DNA of 64,000 nucleotides from Leptodesmis sichuanensis A121 (GCF_021379005.1 NZ_CP075171.1:3162001-3226000); one strand, 5' to 3'. Positions 16,309 through 26,513 are shown, counted from the first letter of the stretch. The notes: generated from the sequence alone by a model not told the origin. A program made the numbers and translations.

Positions 16309-16857
16309 CTATCTGGGGTTACTGTAGGTGGGTGCAGAGATGGTATTTGTAATTGTTTGCCGGGGTGCCGCATCGTAGTAATTTTGTGTGCGGTTTCTTG
16401 GGCAGGCTGGAATTGATTTGTCCGTATGGGTGCAATCGAAGTAGTCTAAAGCATCTCCTACTGATTTAAACGCCAAAAAAGCTAATGGTGAGCCATCTGG
16501 GAAATCTTGTTCTCTCCAGACCACCAAACGGTAGCCAGAACTATTGGATGTAGCCCAAATCTGGTAATGATAATCTTCAGCCGTACCGTTGAAGACGCGC
16601 CCCCCTCTCCCCTCCTGTACCAGAGTACTACCATAAACTGTGGTTCGTGAAACTCTCTCAGTAGTTTGAGGGCGATAACCAGGGGCTGAGTTTCTTGTAG
16701 GGGCAGGGGCACCTCGGTTTGAACACATGGAACCTAGATTAATTTTCTGCCCTGATGAAGTCACCATGTAGCAAGAGGATTCTGCAGAGACAGAGGTTGC
16801 CAAACAAGGAACAGTAATCAGGGCAATGGAGGCAAGACGGCAGGCAAGTTTCAACAT
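16309..16857 (-). CDS. Secreted hypothetical protein
   Basis: A 182-residue protein with a clear Sec signal peptide (LACRLASIALITVPCLATS, cleavage probably after SVSA near residue 25). Mature sequence starts with a Cys-containing segment (CYMVTSSGQKINLGSMC), then a low-complexity Arg/Thr/Pro stretch, then a compact region (YHYQIWATSNSSGYRLVVWR, FKSVGDALDYFDC). Four cysteines in the mature part may form disulfides. No family recognised. Several such small secreted proteins with a CYMVTxSG start occur in cyanobacteria, function unknown. Confidence 0.65.
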   Translation of the reverse strand: MLKLACRLASIALITVPCLATSVSAESSCYMVTSSGQKINLGSMCSNRGAPAPTRNSAPGYRPQTTERVSRTTVYGSTLVQEGRGGRVFNGTAEDYHYQIWATSNSSGYRLVVWREQDFPDGSPLAFLAFKSVGDALDYFDCTHTDKSIPACPRNRTQNYYDAAPRQTITNTISAPTYSNPR

Positions 16858-17001
16858 AGAAAAAAGTTGAGTTGGATATAGCTAATATCCCCGTTAGGGA
16901 GCGCTATAAAACTCTGCCCAAATTCTCTTAATGCTCCGGATTGCTCTCTTAAAAAAAGCATGAATTTAGATGCCGTTCCTGAAAAACTTCCTTTAGGGTT
17001 T

Positions 17002-17985
17002 CTATTCATCTTCCAGAATTAACCGGGGAAGGATGCATTCAATACGGGTTTCAGGGACGATCGCTGCTGCATCCCCCACCCCTTGAGCGCCTTCTTGATC
17101 TGGCAATGGTATCACTTGAAGAGTACCCTGCATGGATTGAAGCAGGATTTGAGCTAGCAGCAAACTAAACCCTGGGGATGGAAAGGGCACATGGGCCAGT
17201 TCTGCAATCACTCGTTTGTCCGGCAATCCTATCCCATAGATTATCTCTTTCCAGGCAGGATTTTGCTGCATCCAGTCGATCGGATCACTCCAAGTTTCCA
17301 GAGCAACGGGTTGATCGATCGCCAGACAAACTGTTTGCTCGTTGGAACTGGGCTGAAGTGATAAATGAATTTCACCATCCTTCAGTTCTGAAATGGTGGT
17401 GTCAATTAATCGTACTAATGCCTGCTGCAGACGTTGCGGATCAGCCAGAACATATACCTCTGGATCGGGTGTGGCAATATGCAGGCGAATGGTGCGATTT
17501 TGGGCTTGTAGATGGGTAAGACGGTAGACTTTTTGCAACAGTGGAGCAAGCTGAACAGGTTGGATCTGAGCCTGCAAGGTGCCATGCTCAAGTTTAGCGG
17601 CATCAATAATGTTATCCAGAACATCTACCATCTTGAGAGCAGATTCATTGGCCTGAACAATACAGTCTCGCTCTTCCACCGGACTATCACAAAGATGCTC
17701 TAGAACCAGTTGCTGCATCCCAATCAGACCACTTAACGGCGATCGCAATTCATGGGAGCTCCGGGCTAAAAAACCACTTTTATAGTGAGCAATTTCAGCC
17801 AGATTGTAATAGGCCAGTTCCAGTTGTTGTACGGAATCCCCATTGTCCGGAGCTTCATTGGGGTGAACGATCGCTGGCTCCTCGTCCAGAGGTGAACTAC
17901 TGTGCGCTTTCCTGGAAAACCGTTGAGCGATCGCCCAACCCAAGCCAATTCCAACCACCAGCCATACCAGATTTATCCCGCTCAT
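17002..17985 (-). CDS. Membrane-anchored histidine kinase-like protein with degenerate ATPase domain
   Basis: A 327-residue protein with one N-terminal membrane helix (VWLVVGIGLGWAIAQRF, about 7-23), a short linker and a DHp domain with an intact H-box, FLARSSHELRSPLSGLIGMQ (His about 79), and second helix ALKMVDVLDNIIDAAKLEHG. The region that should bind ATP is badly eroded: the N-box position reads LVRLIDTTISEL rather than NAxKF, and no DxGxG or GxGLG motif is present. It probably cannot autophosphorylate alone; it could be a phosphotransfer partner or a pseudo-kinase (inference). No receiver is adjacent. Confidence 0.75.
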   Translation of the reverse strand: MSGINLVWLVVGIGLGWAIAQRFSRKAHSSSPLDEEPAIVHPNEAPDNGDSVQQLELAYYNLAEIAHYKSGFLARSSHELRSPLSGLIGMQQLVLEHLCDSPVEERDCIVQANESALKMVDVLDNIIDAAKLEHGTLQAQIQPVQLAPLLQKVYRLTHLQAQNRTIRLHIATPDPEVYVLADPQRLQQALVRLIDTTISELKDGEIHLSLQPSSNEQTVCLAIDQPVALETWSDPIDWMQQNPAWKEIIYGIGLPDKRVIAELAHVPFPSPGFSLLLAQILLQSMQGTLQVIPLPDQEGAQGVGDAAAIVPETRIECILPRLILEDE

Positions 17986-18054
17986 ACTGTTGCCAGACCC
18001 ATCTCAATAAAACCGCTTCTTTGCCCAGCATAGCCTGCTTACCAGTTTCCCCCC

Positions 18055-18675
18055 TTACTCATCTAATACCACCGCTCCCTGACGCAACACCTCCCATCCT
18101 GATTCAGTCCACCGCACAACTGTAGAGGGAACTCCGGAGGGGGAAGAAGATGAGGTCAGAGGAGAAGTTAACTGTAAGGTTTGCAGGTCGGATGGGGAGA
18201 GGGTTAAGACTTGGGGAAATTGCGCCTCAATTTCGGCCATGGTTTGTAAGGCAGGTTGCCCAGATAGGTTAGCGCTGGTAGTCGCAAGTGGTCCCGTGCG
18301 AGCCAGGATTGCCCGCGCGATCGGATGATTCGGCACCCGTACCCCAATCGTGGTTGGATCTTTGGGGTTCAATTCAGGAGATACTCGATCGCTGGCTGGT
18401 AGTACCAGAGTCAAGGCACCGGGCAGGTAACGATCGGCCATCTGTTGCCAGATCTGTCGTTCTTCAGAACTTCCCGCCACATAACTCCATAGCTCTTTGA
18501 CCTCGGCAGCCATTAAGATCAAAGGCTTATCGAGGCTGCGTTGTTTGGCTGCAAAGATCAGACTGGCCCGATCGGGACGGGCAGCGAGAGCGGGAACCGT
18601 ATCTGTGGGAAAACTAATTAAATCCTGTCCTGAACTTGCGCCTGCTACTAATGCTTCAAAGGAAACCTGCGTCAT
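18055..18675 (-). CDS. tsaC: L-threonylcarbamoyladenylate synthase (TsaC/Sua5/YwlC)
   Basis: TsaC makes threonylcarbamoyl-AMP from threonine, bicarbonate and ATP for the t6A37 modification of ANN-decoding tRNAs. The 206-residue protein shows SFPTDTVPALAARPD, the Lys-Arg block FAAKQRSLDKPLILM, PGALTLVLPAS and the conserved TSANLSGQPA. There is no C-terminal Sua5 domain, so it is of the short TsaC type. The start ATG at 18675 overlaps the TGA of a 26-codon open frame upstream (ends LLRQQEQ), possibly a coupled leader peptide or remnant. Residues 165-180 are a Ser/Thr-rich low-complexity loop. Confidence 0.9.
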   Translation of the reverse strand: MTQVSFEALVAGASSGQDLISFPTDTVPALAARPDRASLIFAAKQRSLDKPLILMAAEVKELWSYVAGSSEERQIWQQMADRYLPGALTLVLPASDRVSPELNPKDPTTIGVRVPNHPIARAILARTGPLATTSANLSGQPALQTMAEIEAQFPQVLTLSPSDLQTLQLTSPLTSSSSPSGVPSTVVRWTESGWEVLRQGAVVLDE

Positions 18676-18989
18676 TGCTCCTGCTGTCGTAAAAGATCCT
18701 GACCCACCACGCTCCTGGCAAAAATTTCCGCTAAAGTAATCTTTTCCAAGCTGTCTGATTAGTGAGTTTGACTATGAATTTAACCCAAGACTTCCAGTGT
18801 GATAAATTGTTGCCTTCCTGTGAAAGGTTCTCTAATTTTCGTTTGCAGGAAGAATATTTTCTCAGCCGCTGAATTATCTGCAGCCGTTTTACCGGGAAGA
18901 GGCTGGATTTCAAGAACTGCCTCTATCCACTGCGGCCTGTCGGCGGAAATTGTTAAGCGAAAACAGACAGAAAGGGCTTTCAACAGGTA
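18676..18989 (+). other. Divergent intergenic region before the hybrid kinase
   Basis: This 314 bp gap between tsaC and the hybrid kinase has no certain gene. On the plus strand an open frame 18799-18990 ends EIVKRKQTERAFNR and its TAA overlaps the kinase ATG (TAATG). The EI..RKQTE.A pattern is typical of the linker that follows PAC domains in PAS kinases, so an upstream sensor part may have been lost or frameshifted. On the minus strand a 26-codon frame abuts tsaC. Confidence 0.4.
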
Positions 18990-21900
18990 ATGGACAAGTA
19001 CCGCAGCATTTTTGAGAATGCGATCGAGGGTATCTTTCAAACTACTCAGAATGGCCGATATCTGAGTGTAAATCCGGCCTTAGCTAAACTGTATGGCTAT
19101 GAATCTCCCCAAGCCTTAATCGACTCGCTGACAGATATTGAGCATCAGTTGTATGTAAATCCGGCTCGTCGCCGCGAGTTAATTCATTTGATAGAGCAGC
19201 AGGGAGCCGTTGCTGGTTTTGAATCTCAGGTCTACCGTCGAGATGGCAGGATAATCTGGATTTCGGAAAACATTTATCCAGTTCACAGTGCCGATGGTGA
19301 CCTCCTGTATTACGAGGGCACCGTTACCGATATTAGCGATCGCAAACGAACTCAGGAGGCATTACAGGCCAGTGAACAGGCATTGGCGTGTCGGGAACGG
19401 TATTTTATGGCGCTGGTTGAAGTCCAGACCTGTCTCCTGGCTCAAACTGATCCCTCGGAGTTGTATGAGTCGATTCTGGAAATTTTGGGACGGGTATCGG
19501 GGGCAAGTCGGGCCTACATCTTTGAGAATCATCCGGATGCGTCAGGAAATCTGCTGATGAGTCAGCGGGCAGAGTGGTGTGCAGCAGGAATTCCACCAGA
19601 GATTGACAATCCCTTGCTGCAAAATCTCTCCTATCATCCCTGCTTTTCTCGCTGGCAAGAAGTCTTGACATCAGGCGGTGTGATCGATGGTCGAATCCAG
19701 GACTTTCCTCTAGCAGAACAGGATCTGCTGAAGGCTCAGGGGATCTTGTCGATTCTTGTTTTGCCGTTGACTGTTAATACCAAATTCTGGGGGTTCATTG
19801 GCTTTGACAATTGTGTGCAAGCCAGGGCTTCAGATGAGATGGAAATTCGGTTGCTGCGTTCTGCTGCTTCCGCCCTTGCCTTAGCCCTGGAACGCAGACA
19901 GGCCGATCTGCAGCTGCGCCAACAGGCTGAACGAGAGCGGCTGTTGCGAGCGATCGCCCTGCGGATTCGCCAATCGTTGAATTTAGATGAAATTTTGGCG
20001 TGTACAGCAGATGAAATTCGGCAGGTTTTGCAAACTGATCGGGTACTGATCTACCGCTTTGATAACTGTCAGGGAGTTCTGGTCGCTGCCTCGGTGCAAG
20101 AAAACTGGGATGTGCAGGCCCAACCAAACTCCCATCAAATCTGGTATCGAGATGCAGCCGCTGAGTACGACGCAAGCCAGACTCAAGTAGTGCATGACGT
20201 TGAAGCGCACGGTTTTCCTGACCGTTACCTGGCTTTGATGCGCCACCTGCAGATCAAAGCCAAAATCGTCGTGCCTCTGTTCCAGGGAGACCATTGTTGG
20301 GGAGTTTTAACCGTTCATCAATGTGCTACACCCCGTCGCTGGCAGGAGTTTGAAATCGATTTAGTGCAACAACTGGCCATCCAGGTGGCGATCGCCATTC
20401 AGCAAGCTCAACTTTTTAGCCAACTGCAACAACAAACTCAGCGAGAGCACCTGCTCAACCAGATCAGTCAAACCCTCAATCCCAGCCATGATCCGGACTA
20501 CATCCTGCAAGAGATTGTCAATCGCACCGGAGTGAGTTTCGCAGTCGATCGCGTGCTTATCTGCGCTTTTGATACAGAAATTCGGGTGTTGACCGAATGG
20601 CGGAAGAACGATCAGGTTGTCTCTATGCTGAACTTTCGAGCGCCCCTTTCCGAATGGCCGGATTTAATCGATCCGCACTCCGATTTCAACCAGCGGCGAC
20701 CCTTTTACACGCTTGACTACAGCCAGGTGCCCTTAACTCCCACCCGCCAGCGACAAATTGAACAGGATCAAACCCGCTCTGTCCTGTCGGTGCCCATCTT
20801 TATCCACGACAAATTATTTGGGTCGCTGGTCTTGCAAACCACCACCCATTACCGCACCTTCACCCAAGACGAAATTCAGTTCTTATCCCGGATTGCGGAC
20901 CAGGCCGCGATCGCGTTTTACAATGCCCAGAGCTACGAGTATCTAGAGCAACTGGTGCAACAACGTACCCAGGAACTGGAGCAGGAAAAGCGGATTTCTG
21001 AAGCGGCCAGCCGTGCCAAAAGCGAGTTTTTAGCCACCATGAGCCACGAACTCCGGACTCCCTTGAATGCCATTCTGGGACTCTCTCAGATCTTGCAGCA
21101 GGAGATTTTCGGCAGCCTGAGTCCTAAACAACTGGATTACATTAATCACATTCACAGCAGCGGCGAGCATTTGCTGATGCTAATCAACGACATCCTGGAT
21201 CTGGCCAAGGTAGAAGCAGGCCGAGAAACCCTGAATCTGACGAAATTAGGGGTTTCCGACCTCTGTAAGTATTGTTTAGCGCTGGTTCAGCAACAGGCGA
21301 ATGAGCAAGGATTGCAACTACTGAGTCAAATTGATCCAGCCGCTCAGGTTTGTATTGCCGATGAACGGCGGTTGAAGCAGATATTGTTGAATTTGCTCTC
21401 GAATGCCGTTAAATTTACCCCAGATGGGACGGTTTCGCTGCAGGTCAACAAAGAGCCAGCGGGAATTTCGTTCAGCGTGATTGATACCGGGATTGGCATT
21501 CCGCCCGAAAAGTTGTCTCTTCTCTTTCAGCCCTTTAGCCAATTGGATAGTCAACTCAGCCGTCGCTATTCCGGCACTGGCCTGGGGTTGGCCCTGAGTC
21601 GTAGGTTAGCTCGTCTGCATGGGGGAGATATCACTGTAGAATCGACCCTGAATCAGGGAAGCCGATTTGTCCTGTATTTGCCAGATTGTCCAGTTGATTG
21701 TTCTGAGGATTGTTCGAATGGGCTGCTGGCCGGCGATTGTCCTCCCGTAACCCATCCTCCTGTCGGACGCATTCTGTTAGTGGAAGATGACCTCTGTAGT
21801 GCCACGCTGTTGCAAGATTATTTGCGAACGGTCGGCCACCAGGTTGACCACTTAAGCGATGGCACCGATTTCCTGAAGCGGGTACGGGCCTTTGAGCCAC

Positions 21901-22130
21901 ACCTGATTTTGATGGATATTCAATTATCTCAGGAGGTAACGGGTTTAGACTTGCTCCAGGATTTGCGGAGCCAACCCGATTTATGTCATCTGCCCGTTGT
22001 CATGGTGACCGCAATGGCCATGAATGGCGATCGCGAGAAATTTCTGCAAGCAGGAGCCACCAACTATGTCAGCAAACCACTCGACATCGTGCAACTGGAA
22101 TCCTTACTAATGCAGTACGTACACCCTTAG
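18990..22130 (+). CDS. PAS-GAF-GAF-GAF hybrid sensor histidine kinase with receiver domain
   Basis: A soluble 1046-residue phosphorelay protein. Visible order: PAS/PAC (1-125; [30 protein letters not shown]), three GAF domains (about 140-300, 310-480, 490-650), a coiled coil ([20 protein letters not shown]), DHp with H-box [20 protein letters not shown], ATPase with N-box [16 protein letters not shown]1 [13 protein letters not shown]2 [12 protein letters not shown], and a receiver (928-1046; VEDD, phosphoacceptor Asp in LILMDIQL, switch Lys in YVSKP). The second GAF is phytochrome/CBCR-like ([20 protein letters not shown]) but lacks the canonical chromophore Cys-His, so it probably binds no bilin. 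The output partner is not local. The stop is inside an AGAAACC palindrome. Confidence 0.92.
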   Translation: MDKYRSIFENAIEGIFQTTQNGRYLSVNPALAKLYGYESPQALIDSLTDIEHQLYVNPARRRELIHLIEQQGAVAGFESQVYRRDGRIIWISENIYPVHSADGDLLYYEGTVTDISDRKRTQEALQASEQALACRERYFMALVEVQTCLLAQTDPSELYESILEILGRVSGASRAYIFENHPDASGNLLMSQRAEWCAAGIPPEIDNPLLQNLSYHPCFSRWQEVLTSGGVIDGRIQDFPLAEQDLLKAQGILSILVLPLTVNTKFWGFIGFDNCVQARASDEMEIRLLRSAASALALALERRQADLQLRQQAERERLLRAIALRIRQSLNLDEILACTADEIRQVLQTDRVLIYRFDNCQGVLVAASVQENWDVQAQPNSHQIWYRDAAAEYDASQTQVVHDVEAHGFPDRYLALMRHLQIKAKIVVPLFQGDHCWGVLTVHQCATPRRWQEFEIDLVQQLAIQVAIAIQQAQLFSQLQQQTQREHLLNQISQTLNPSHDPDYILQEIVNRTGVSFAVDRVLICAFDTEIRVLTEWRKNDQVVSMLNFRAPLSEWPDLIDPHSDFNQRRPFYTLDYSQVPLTPTRQRQIEQDQTRSVLSVPIFIHDKLFGSLVLQTTTHYRTFTQDEIQFLSRIADQAAIAFYNAQSYEYLEQLVQQRTQELEQEKRISEAASRAKSEFLATMSHELRTPLNAILGLSQILQQEIFGSLSPKQLDYINHIHSSGEHLLMLINDILDLAKVEAGRETLNLTKLGVSDLCKYCLALVQQQANEQGLQLLSQIDPAAQVCIADERRLKQILLNLLSNAVKFTPDGTVSLQVNKEPAGISFSVIDTGIGIPPEKLSLLFQPFSQLDSQLSRRYSGTGLGLALSRRLARLHGGDITVESTLNQGSRFVLYLPDCPVDCSEDCSNGLLAGDCPPVTHPPVGRILLVEDDLCSATLLQDYLRTVGHQVDHLSDGTDFLKRVRAFEPHLILMDIQLSQEVTGLDLLQDLRSQPDLCHLPVVMVTAMAMNGDREKFLQAGATNYVSKPLDIVQLESLLMQYVHP

Positions 22131-22143
22131 AAACCGGGTTTCT
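22129..22143. repeat. AGAAACCGGGTTTCT palindrome
   Basis: A third exact copy of the 15 bp palindrome found after prs. It overlaps the stop codon of the hybrid kinase and ends 2 bp before the end of the convergent glycosyltransferase gene, so it fills the whole convergent junction and is a likely 3' end structure for both. Confidence 0.7.
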
Positions 22144-22144
22144 G

Positions 22145-24859
22145 CTAGAGCAATTTCCAATAGTGCCACGCTTGTAGTACATTTCCCTGCATTAACGAGG
22201 CAATCCCGCTGAGGGCCTGCACTTCAGGCAAATTCGGAGCTAACTTCAACGCCTGATTCAAGGCCACCTGCGCGGCTCCAGGCCGAAAGTCGAATAAGTT
22301 CACAAAAGCCAGATAGGCATAGGCATAAGGATTGTTGGCATCCAGTTGGGTGACCCGCTCCAGAGCGGCGATCGCAGGATTGACCTGACGCTTCAGCACC
22401 GTTGCCAGCGCCAGAATATAGGCAAAGCTGGACTCTGTGGGTTCCTGTTGCAGTCGATATTGCATGGCCTGTTGAGCCTGCACCAAATAATCCTGCACCG
22501 CATCATATTGGTTAATCCGGCTAATCTCATCTGAAAGGTGACTGAGGGCTGGCGTTCCCTGAGGTAGGGTTGCCGCCAGAACGCTCAGTTGCGTCACCAG
22601 ATCCAGTTCTGGAGCAGGAGTTGCTTTGGCGGTTGGGTCAATTCGTACTGTTACGGCAGGAATGGTGAGAGGAGTGGCCTGCTGGGTGCGGCGATCGAGA
22701 TATACTGCCTGGAGTTGATAAGTCCCCGGTGCAATTCCGACAGGGGGTAACATGGCGGTGCGTTCCACCACTTGAATCGGCGATCGGGGTCTGGCCGATG
22801 CGTCAAGCTCCGGATAAAGCTGACCCAGGCCAATGCCATGATCATGAAACCAGCGATGTTGATCAGGTTGATTGGGCTGTCCCGATCGTTGCCAGGTCAG
22901 CACAACCAGACCATTCTGCAAGGCATCCCACGAACCTGACCAACGGTAAGTAACAGGAATCGGTTTCCCAGCAGGAGCCTGGGCCGGAACCTGTACCTGA
23001 TCCAGTTGCACCGGAGCCTGTCCCTTGTCAGTTGCCGATTTTGGACTCAGTATCACCTCCACGGCTGGCACCCGTCGGCGATAGAGCTTTAGTGTGCTGG
23101 TATCTGGTAACGGCCAGGTTTTTTGCAGTTGAAAGGCTTGGCTTTGTTCAACGGCCTGCACGATCGCCGTTTGTGCCTCTTGATTGCGAATTGACCCCTG
23201 ACTCTCGGTTTTGGTGATGAACCAGTTGAGCGATCGCTGATCCTGCTTGACAAAAGACTTACGGGCACCCACCTGCCGACCAAACACTTGAAAGTTATGC
23301 AACAGGCCATAGTAATTGATGTTGTGCTGATTGATCTCTGGCGTAGAGGGTAAGACTCCTATGGTGGAGCGTAAATAGGGCATCGCTGTCGCCACTTCTG
23401 CCACTACTTCTTGATGGGGAAAGGGTAGGCCAGAGTAGGGATGGAAGCTGGAAAGATGAGAGTGGGAAGATTTTGAGCCGGAAAAAATCGGAAACAGATT
23501 GGTGATCATCAAAAGTCCGGCCAGCGCTACTGTACTCCAGCGCAGCAATCGCCACGATCGCGGCAATAACACCAATCCATAGGCCAGGATGACCGCCAGC
23601 ACGGGTAGGTAAGGGGCCACATAGCGGATGTCCTTATTGGGATTGAGGGAAGACATCACATAGCCACCCACCACAAAAATCAGCAGCCAGAGTAACGCCT
23701 TGCGACAGGCGATCGCTGAATGCTGCCGTTGTTCCCGATAGGTTGTCCCATCTTCTGGCATTTCTGATGCTTGCCGGATCATCTGCGATCGTTGCCAGAA
23801 CAACACCAATCCCAGCAACGGAACGAGCAGCAACGGCCAGGACACCATCCCTGGTAGTTCTCTCAGATACAGCGTCCAGGCTTTGAACGACCACAGCGGA
23901 GGTGCCCCTTCGGCGATCGCGGAATCGATCGTCGCCCGTTTACTGGAAGTCAAAATCAGCAACCAGTTGGTGCGATACCAGGGCAGGAAGACAACCAGCG
24001 ATACCAGCAGCCCAAAACCGAGTTGCAGCAGTTGCATCCAGGCTCTCTGCCAGATTCGTTCTCCGATCACCCACAAAATTGGCACTAGAAGAAACAGAGC
24101 CGCCGTCTGCTTGGTCATTAAAGCTAATCCCAAGGTGATGCCGAATAGTGCGGCTAAGAGCCAGGGGTGGAGGGGGTGGAGGGAGTGAGGGGGTGAGGGG
24201 GTGGGAGAGAGAGACGCGATCGATAGTTCCTCTTCGGCTTCGGATGTGGGGGAAACGGCTGCTGAATTTTTAAGTTCTAATTCTAAATTCTTAATTCTAA
24301 ATTCTAAATTCTTAATTCTGTCGCGGCCTCGCCACAGGGTCAGGATGATGAAACAGAGAGTGACCATCGCGGCCAGGGGGTAATCCAGAATGAATACCAG
24401 GCGGGTTTGGTAGAGAGTGGGCATGAGGACACAGAGGCCAGCCGCCCACAGACCGACCTGACGATTGAACAGGTACAGTCCTAATCCATATACGGAAGAC
24501 AGGAGGATAGCGCTAAACAGCAGAAAGACGATCGCGGCTCGATCTTCCCCCGGCCCAAACAGGCTGATAAACGGTGTTGTGGAAATATACACCAGTGGCG
24601 GAATTTTAGAGGACAACTGCCAGAGGCTCGTCCACCAGTCTCCAGAGAACCACTGGGGAGTTTGCAAGGCTTTCCAATAGACCATGGCCCCAGTCAGGTA
24701 ATCTGCTGGATCCCAACTGGGAACGGAATGATCCAGGGCAAACCAGAGGCGATCGAGCACCGCACCCACCAACCAGATGGCTCCTAGAATGGGCAACCCA
24801 CTTAGCCCGTATTGATACTCTTTGGGAAAAATCCGCCGATCGGAATCATGACCAATCAC
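22145..24859 (-). CDS. GT39/ArnT-type membrane glycosyltransferase with C-terminal TPRs
   Basis: A 904-residue protein. The first 450 residues hold many membrane helices with the GT39/PMT-like layout: early acidic loop SWDPADYLTGAMVYW (catalytic Asp region), helices ILLSSVYGLGLYLF and LWAAGLCVLMPTLYQTRLVF, then MTKQTAALFLLVPILWVIGE. Such enzymes move a sugar from a polyprenyl-phosphate carrier to protein or lipid. Residues about 600-730 are a soluble beta-rich region (VVLTWQRSGQPNQPDQHRW, GTYQLQAVYLDRR). The end has TPR-like repeats (AIAALERVTQLDANNPYAYA, VALNQALKLAPNLPEVQALS). About residues 180-230 are an in-frame insert of filler (AATTCTAAATTCTTAATTCT and GGGGGTGAGGGGGTG units) in a loop between helices. 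Acceptor unknown. Confidence 0.82.
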   Translation of the reverse strand: MIGHDSDRRIFPKEYQYGLSGLPILGAIWLVGAVLDRLWFALDHSVPSWDPADYLTGAMVYWKALQTPQWFSGDWWTSLWQLSSKIPPLVYISTTPFISLFGPGEDRAAIVFLLFSAILLSSVYGLGLYLFNRQVGLWAAGLCVLMPTLYQTRLVFILDYPLAAMVTLCFIILTLWRGRDRIKNLEFRIKNLELELKNSAAVSPTSEAEEELSIASLSPTPSPPHSLHPLHPWLLAALFGITLGLALMTKQTAALFLLVPILWVIGERIWQRAWMQLLQLGFGLLVSLVVFLPWYRTNWLLILTSSKRATIDSAIAEGAPPLWSFKAWTLYLRELPGMVSWPLLLVPLLGLVLFWQRSQMIRQASEMPEDGTTYREQRQHSAIACRKALLWLLIFVVGGYVMSSLNPNKDIRYVAPYLPVLAVILAYGLVLLPRSWRLLRWSTVALAGLLMITNLFPIFSGSKSSHSHLSSFHPYSGLPFPHQEVVAEVATAMPYLRSTIGVLPSTPEINQHNINYYGLLHNFQVFGRQVGARKSFVKQDQRSLNWFITKTESQGSIRNQEAQTAIVQAVEQSQAFQLQKTWPLPDTSTLKLYRRRVPAVEVILSPKSATDKGQAPVQLDQVQVPAQAPAGKPIPVTYRWSGSWDALQNGLVVLTWQRSGQPNQPDQHRWFHDHGIGLGQLYPELDASARPRSPIQVVERTAMLPPVGIAPGTYQLQAVYLDRRTQQATPLTIPAVTVRIDPTAKATPAPELDLVTQLSVLAATLPQGTPALSHLSDEISRINQYDAVQDYLVQAQQAMQYRLQQEPTESSFAYILALATVLKRQVNPAIAALERVTQLDANNPYAYAYLAFVNLFDFRPGAAQVALNQALKLAPNLPEVQALSGIASLMQGNVLQAWHYWKLL

Positions 24860-24872
24860 TTGTTCAGTCCGT

Positions 24873-25310
24873 TTAGCGCAACAGCTTTCTCATGGCAATG
24901 TGAGGAATTCCAGCCTCCTCAAACGCCCTTCCCTCTGGGACATACCCCAATTTCTGATAAAACTCCCTGACAGGTTCCTGAGCGTGCATATAGACCTCCG
25001 TCACTTGACGTTCAACCAAAAAAGCCTCAATGTAATCCATCAATTTGCGACCAATTCCCTGTCCTCGAACCTCTGGTAACACAGCCACCCGTTCTACTTT
25101 TGCCGTTTGATCCTCCAGAAAACGGATTCTAGCAGTTCCTACCGCTTTTTCACCAAGAAAAGCAATCAGATGGTGGGCGCGTTCATCCTTGCCATCAAAT
25201 TCCAGCGTGGGATCCACTCCCTGCTCAATTTGAAAGACCAGATAGCGAATTTTATAAACCTGCGGTAGCTCCTTCGGAATCTGGGCCGATCGAATAATCA
25301 GGTTGGTCAT
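24873..25310 (-). CDS. GNAT N-acetyltransferase (ElaA/YjcF-like)
   Basis: A 145-residue GNAT-fold enzyme transferring acetyl from acetyl-CoA. The pattern YKIRYLVFQIEQGVDPTLEFDGKDE is typical of the ElaA/YjcF branch. Motif A, VERVAVLPEVRGQGIGRKLM, has the R/Q-x-x-G-x-G/A pyrophosphate loop, and HAQEPVREFYQKLGYVPEGR contains the motif B tyrosine. The ATG at 25310 is chosen; a TTG two codons upstream is the alternative. It is 13 bp ahead of the glycosyltransferase start on the same strand, so the two are probably co-transcribed. Substrate unknown. Confidence 0.87.
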   Translation of the reverse strand: MTNLIIRSAQIPKELPQVYKIRYLVFQIEQGVDPTLEFDGKDERAHHLIAFLGEKAVGTARIRFLEDQTAKVERVAVLPEVRGQGIGRKLMDYIEAFLVERQVTEVYMHAQEPVREFYQKLGYVPEGRAFEEAGIPHIAMRKLLR

Positions 25311-25376
25311 GATCAAGTCTGGTGCAATTGGGGGCTAAGCTGTGAACTCTGAAAAGGACACCCGGTTCATCTACCC

Positions 25377-26513
25377 ATGATAAAAGAACGCGCCTTTTGG
25401 CTGGCCTGGTCACAAATCAACGGCATTGGCCCCGTTTTACTCAAACGCCTGCAAACGCACTTTAAATACCTGGCTGCCGCCTGGGATGCCAGTTTGACAG
25501 ATTTAATGGAAGTCGAAGGCTTTGGCTGCCAAACGGCTGAGATGGTAGTAGCGGAACGACGGGCCATCCAACCGGAGCAACTCTTAAGCCAGCATGAACA
25601 GGAGAACCCCAACTTTTGGACACCTGCCGATCCGGACTATCCTCGCTTATTGCTGGAAATTCCCGATCCGCCGCCCGTCCTGTATTACCGGGGTCAGGTG
25701 GAAGAACGGGAATTAAATGGTCTGGCTCCTATGGTCGCGATCGTCGGGACGCGATCGCCCTCTCCCTATGGTCGTCAGTGGACTCGTCGCCTGGCGACCG
25801 CCTTAGTCGAGCAAGGTTTTACCGTTGTTTCTGGATTAGCCGAAGGCATTGATACAGAAGCTCACCGGGCTTGTCTGGAAACAGGAGGACGGACGATCGC
25901 CGTTCTCGGTTGTGCCGTCAATGTCGTCTATCCCTGGTCAAATCGCAGTTTGTACCAGCAATTGGTGCAAACGGGACTGGCCTTGAGTGAGCATCCCGCT
26001 GGGACGCAGCCCGATCGCACCTTTTTCCCTCGTCGCAACCGGATTATTGCCGGATTGTGCCGCGCCGTTCTGGTGATGGAAGCCCCTGAAAAATCCGGTG
26101 GTCTGATTACAGCCTACTATGCCAACGAGTATGGGCGGGATGTGTATGCCTTACCCGGGCGATTGGATGATTACAAATCTCTGGGTTGCCTGAAGCTGAT
26201 CGATCAGGGAGCACGTCCTATCCGGGGCACCGACCATCTTTTGGAACTGTTAGGAACGATTCCTCAATTTAAAGAACCCCCTGGAGTCTCTACCCAGCAA
26301 TTTTCTCTGCCCCTCAACCTATCTTCTGATCTGGCCTATATTCTTCAGGTATTGACTGATCTGGCTCCCTCCCTGGATGGGGAAGCGGTTCCTTTCGATT
26401 TACTCGTTCAACATTCCGGTTTACCCGCAGGCTCAGTCTCCAGTGCTTTAACCCAGTTAGAAATGGAGGAGTTGATTACCTCTTTACCGGGAATGCGGTA
26501 TCAGCGGAGTTAG
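25377..26513 (+). CDS. dprA: DNA-processing protein DprA
   Basis: DprA loads RecA on incoming single-stranded DNA during natural transformation. N-terminal helix-hairpin-helix (INGIGPVLLKRLQTHF) is followed by the Rossmann core: VAIVGTRSPSPYGRQWTRRL, VVSGLAEGIDTEAHRACLE, TIAVLGCAVNVVYPWSNRSL, FFPRRNRIIAGLCRAVLVME. A C-terminal winged-helix (DML1-like) region (LPAGSVSSALTQLEMEELI) completes the 378-residue protein, a normal length. It is a single gene, divergent from the GNAT gene. Together with recR it suggests a capacity for uptake and recombination, though pil/com genes are not in the window. Confidence 0.95.
   Translation: MIKERAFWLAWSQINGIGPVLLKRLQTHFKYLAAAWDASLTDLMEVEGFGCQTAEMVVAERRAIQPEQLLSQHEQENPNFWTPADPDYPRLLLEIPDPPPVLYYRGQVEERELNGLAPMVAIVGTRSPSPYGRQWTRRLATALVEQGFTVVSGLAEGIDTEAHRACLETGGRTIAVLGCAVNVVYPWSNRSLYQQLVQTGLALSEHPAGTQPDRTFFPRRNRIIAGLCRAVLVMEAPEKSGGLITAYYANEYGRDVYALPGRLDDYKSLGCLKLIDQGARPIRGTDHLLELLGTIPQFKEPPGVSTQQFSLPLNLSSDLAYILQVLTDLAPSLDGEAVPFDLLVQHSGLPAGSVSSALTQLEMEELITSLPGMRYQRS

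Noticed and set aside
24260-24325. Tandem short repeats resembling a CRISPR or satellite
   Set aside because: Units are 7 to 14 bp with no spacers; they are the common filler type and lie inside a coding frame.
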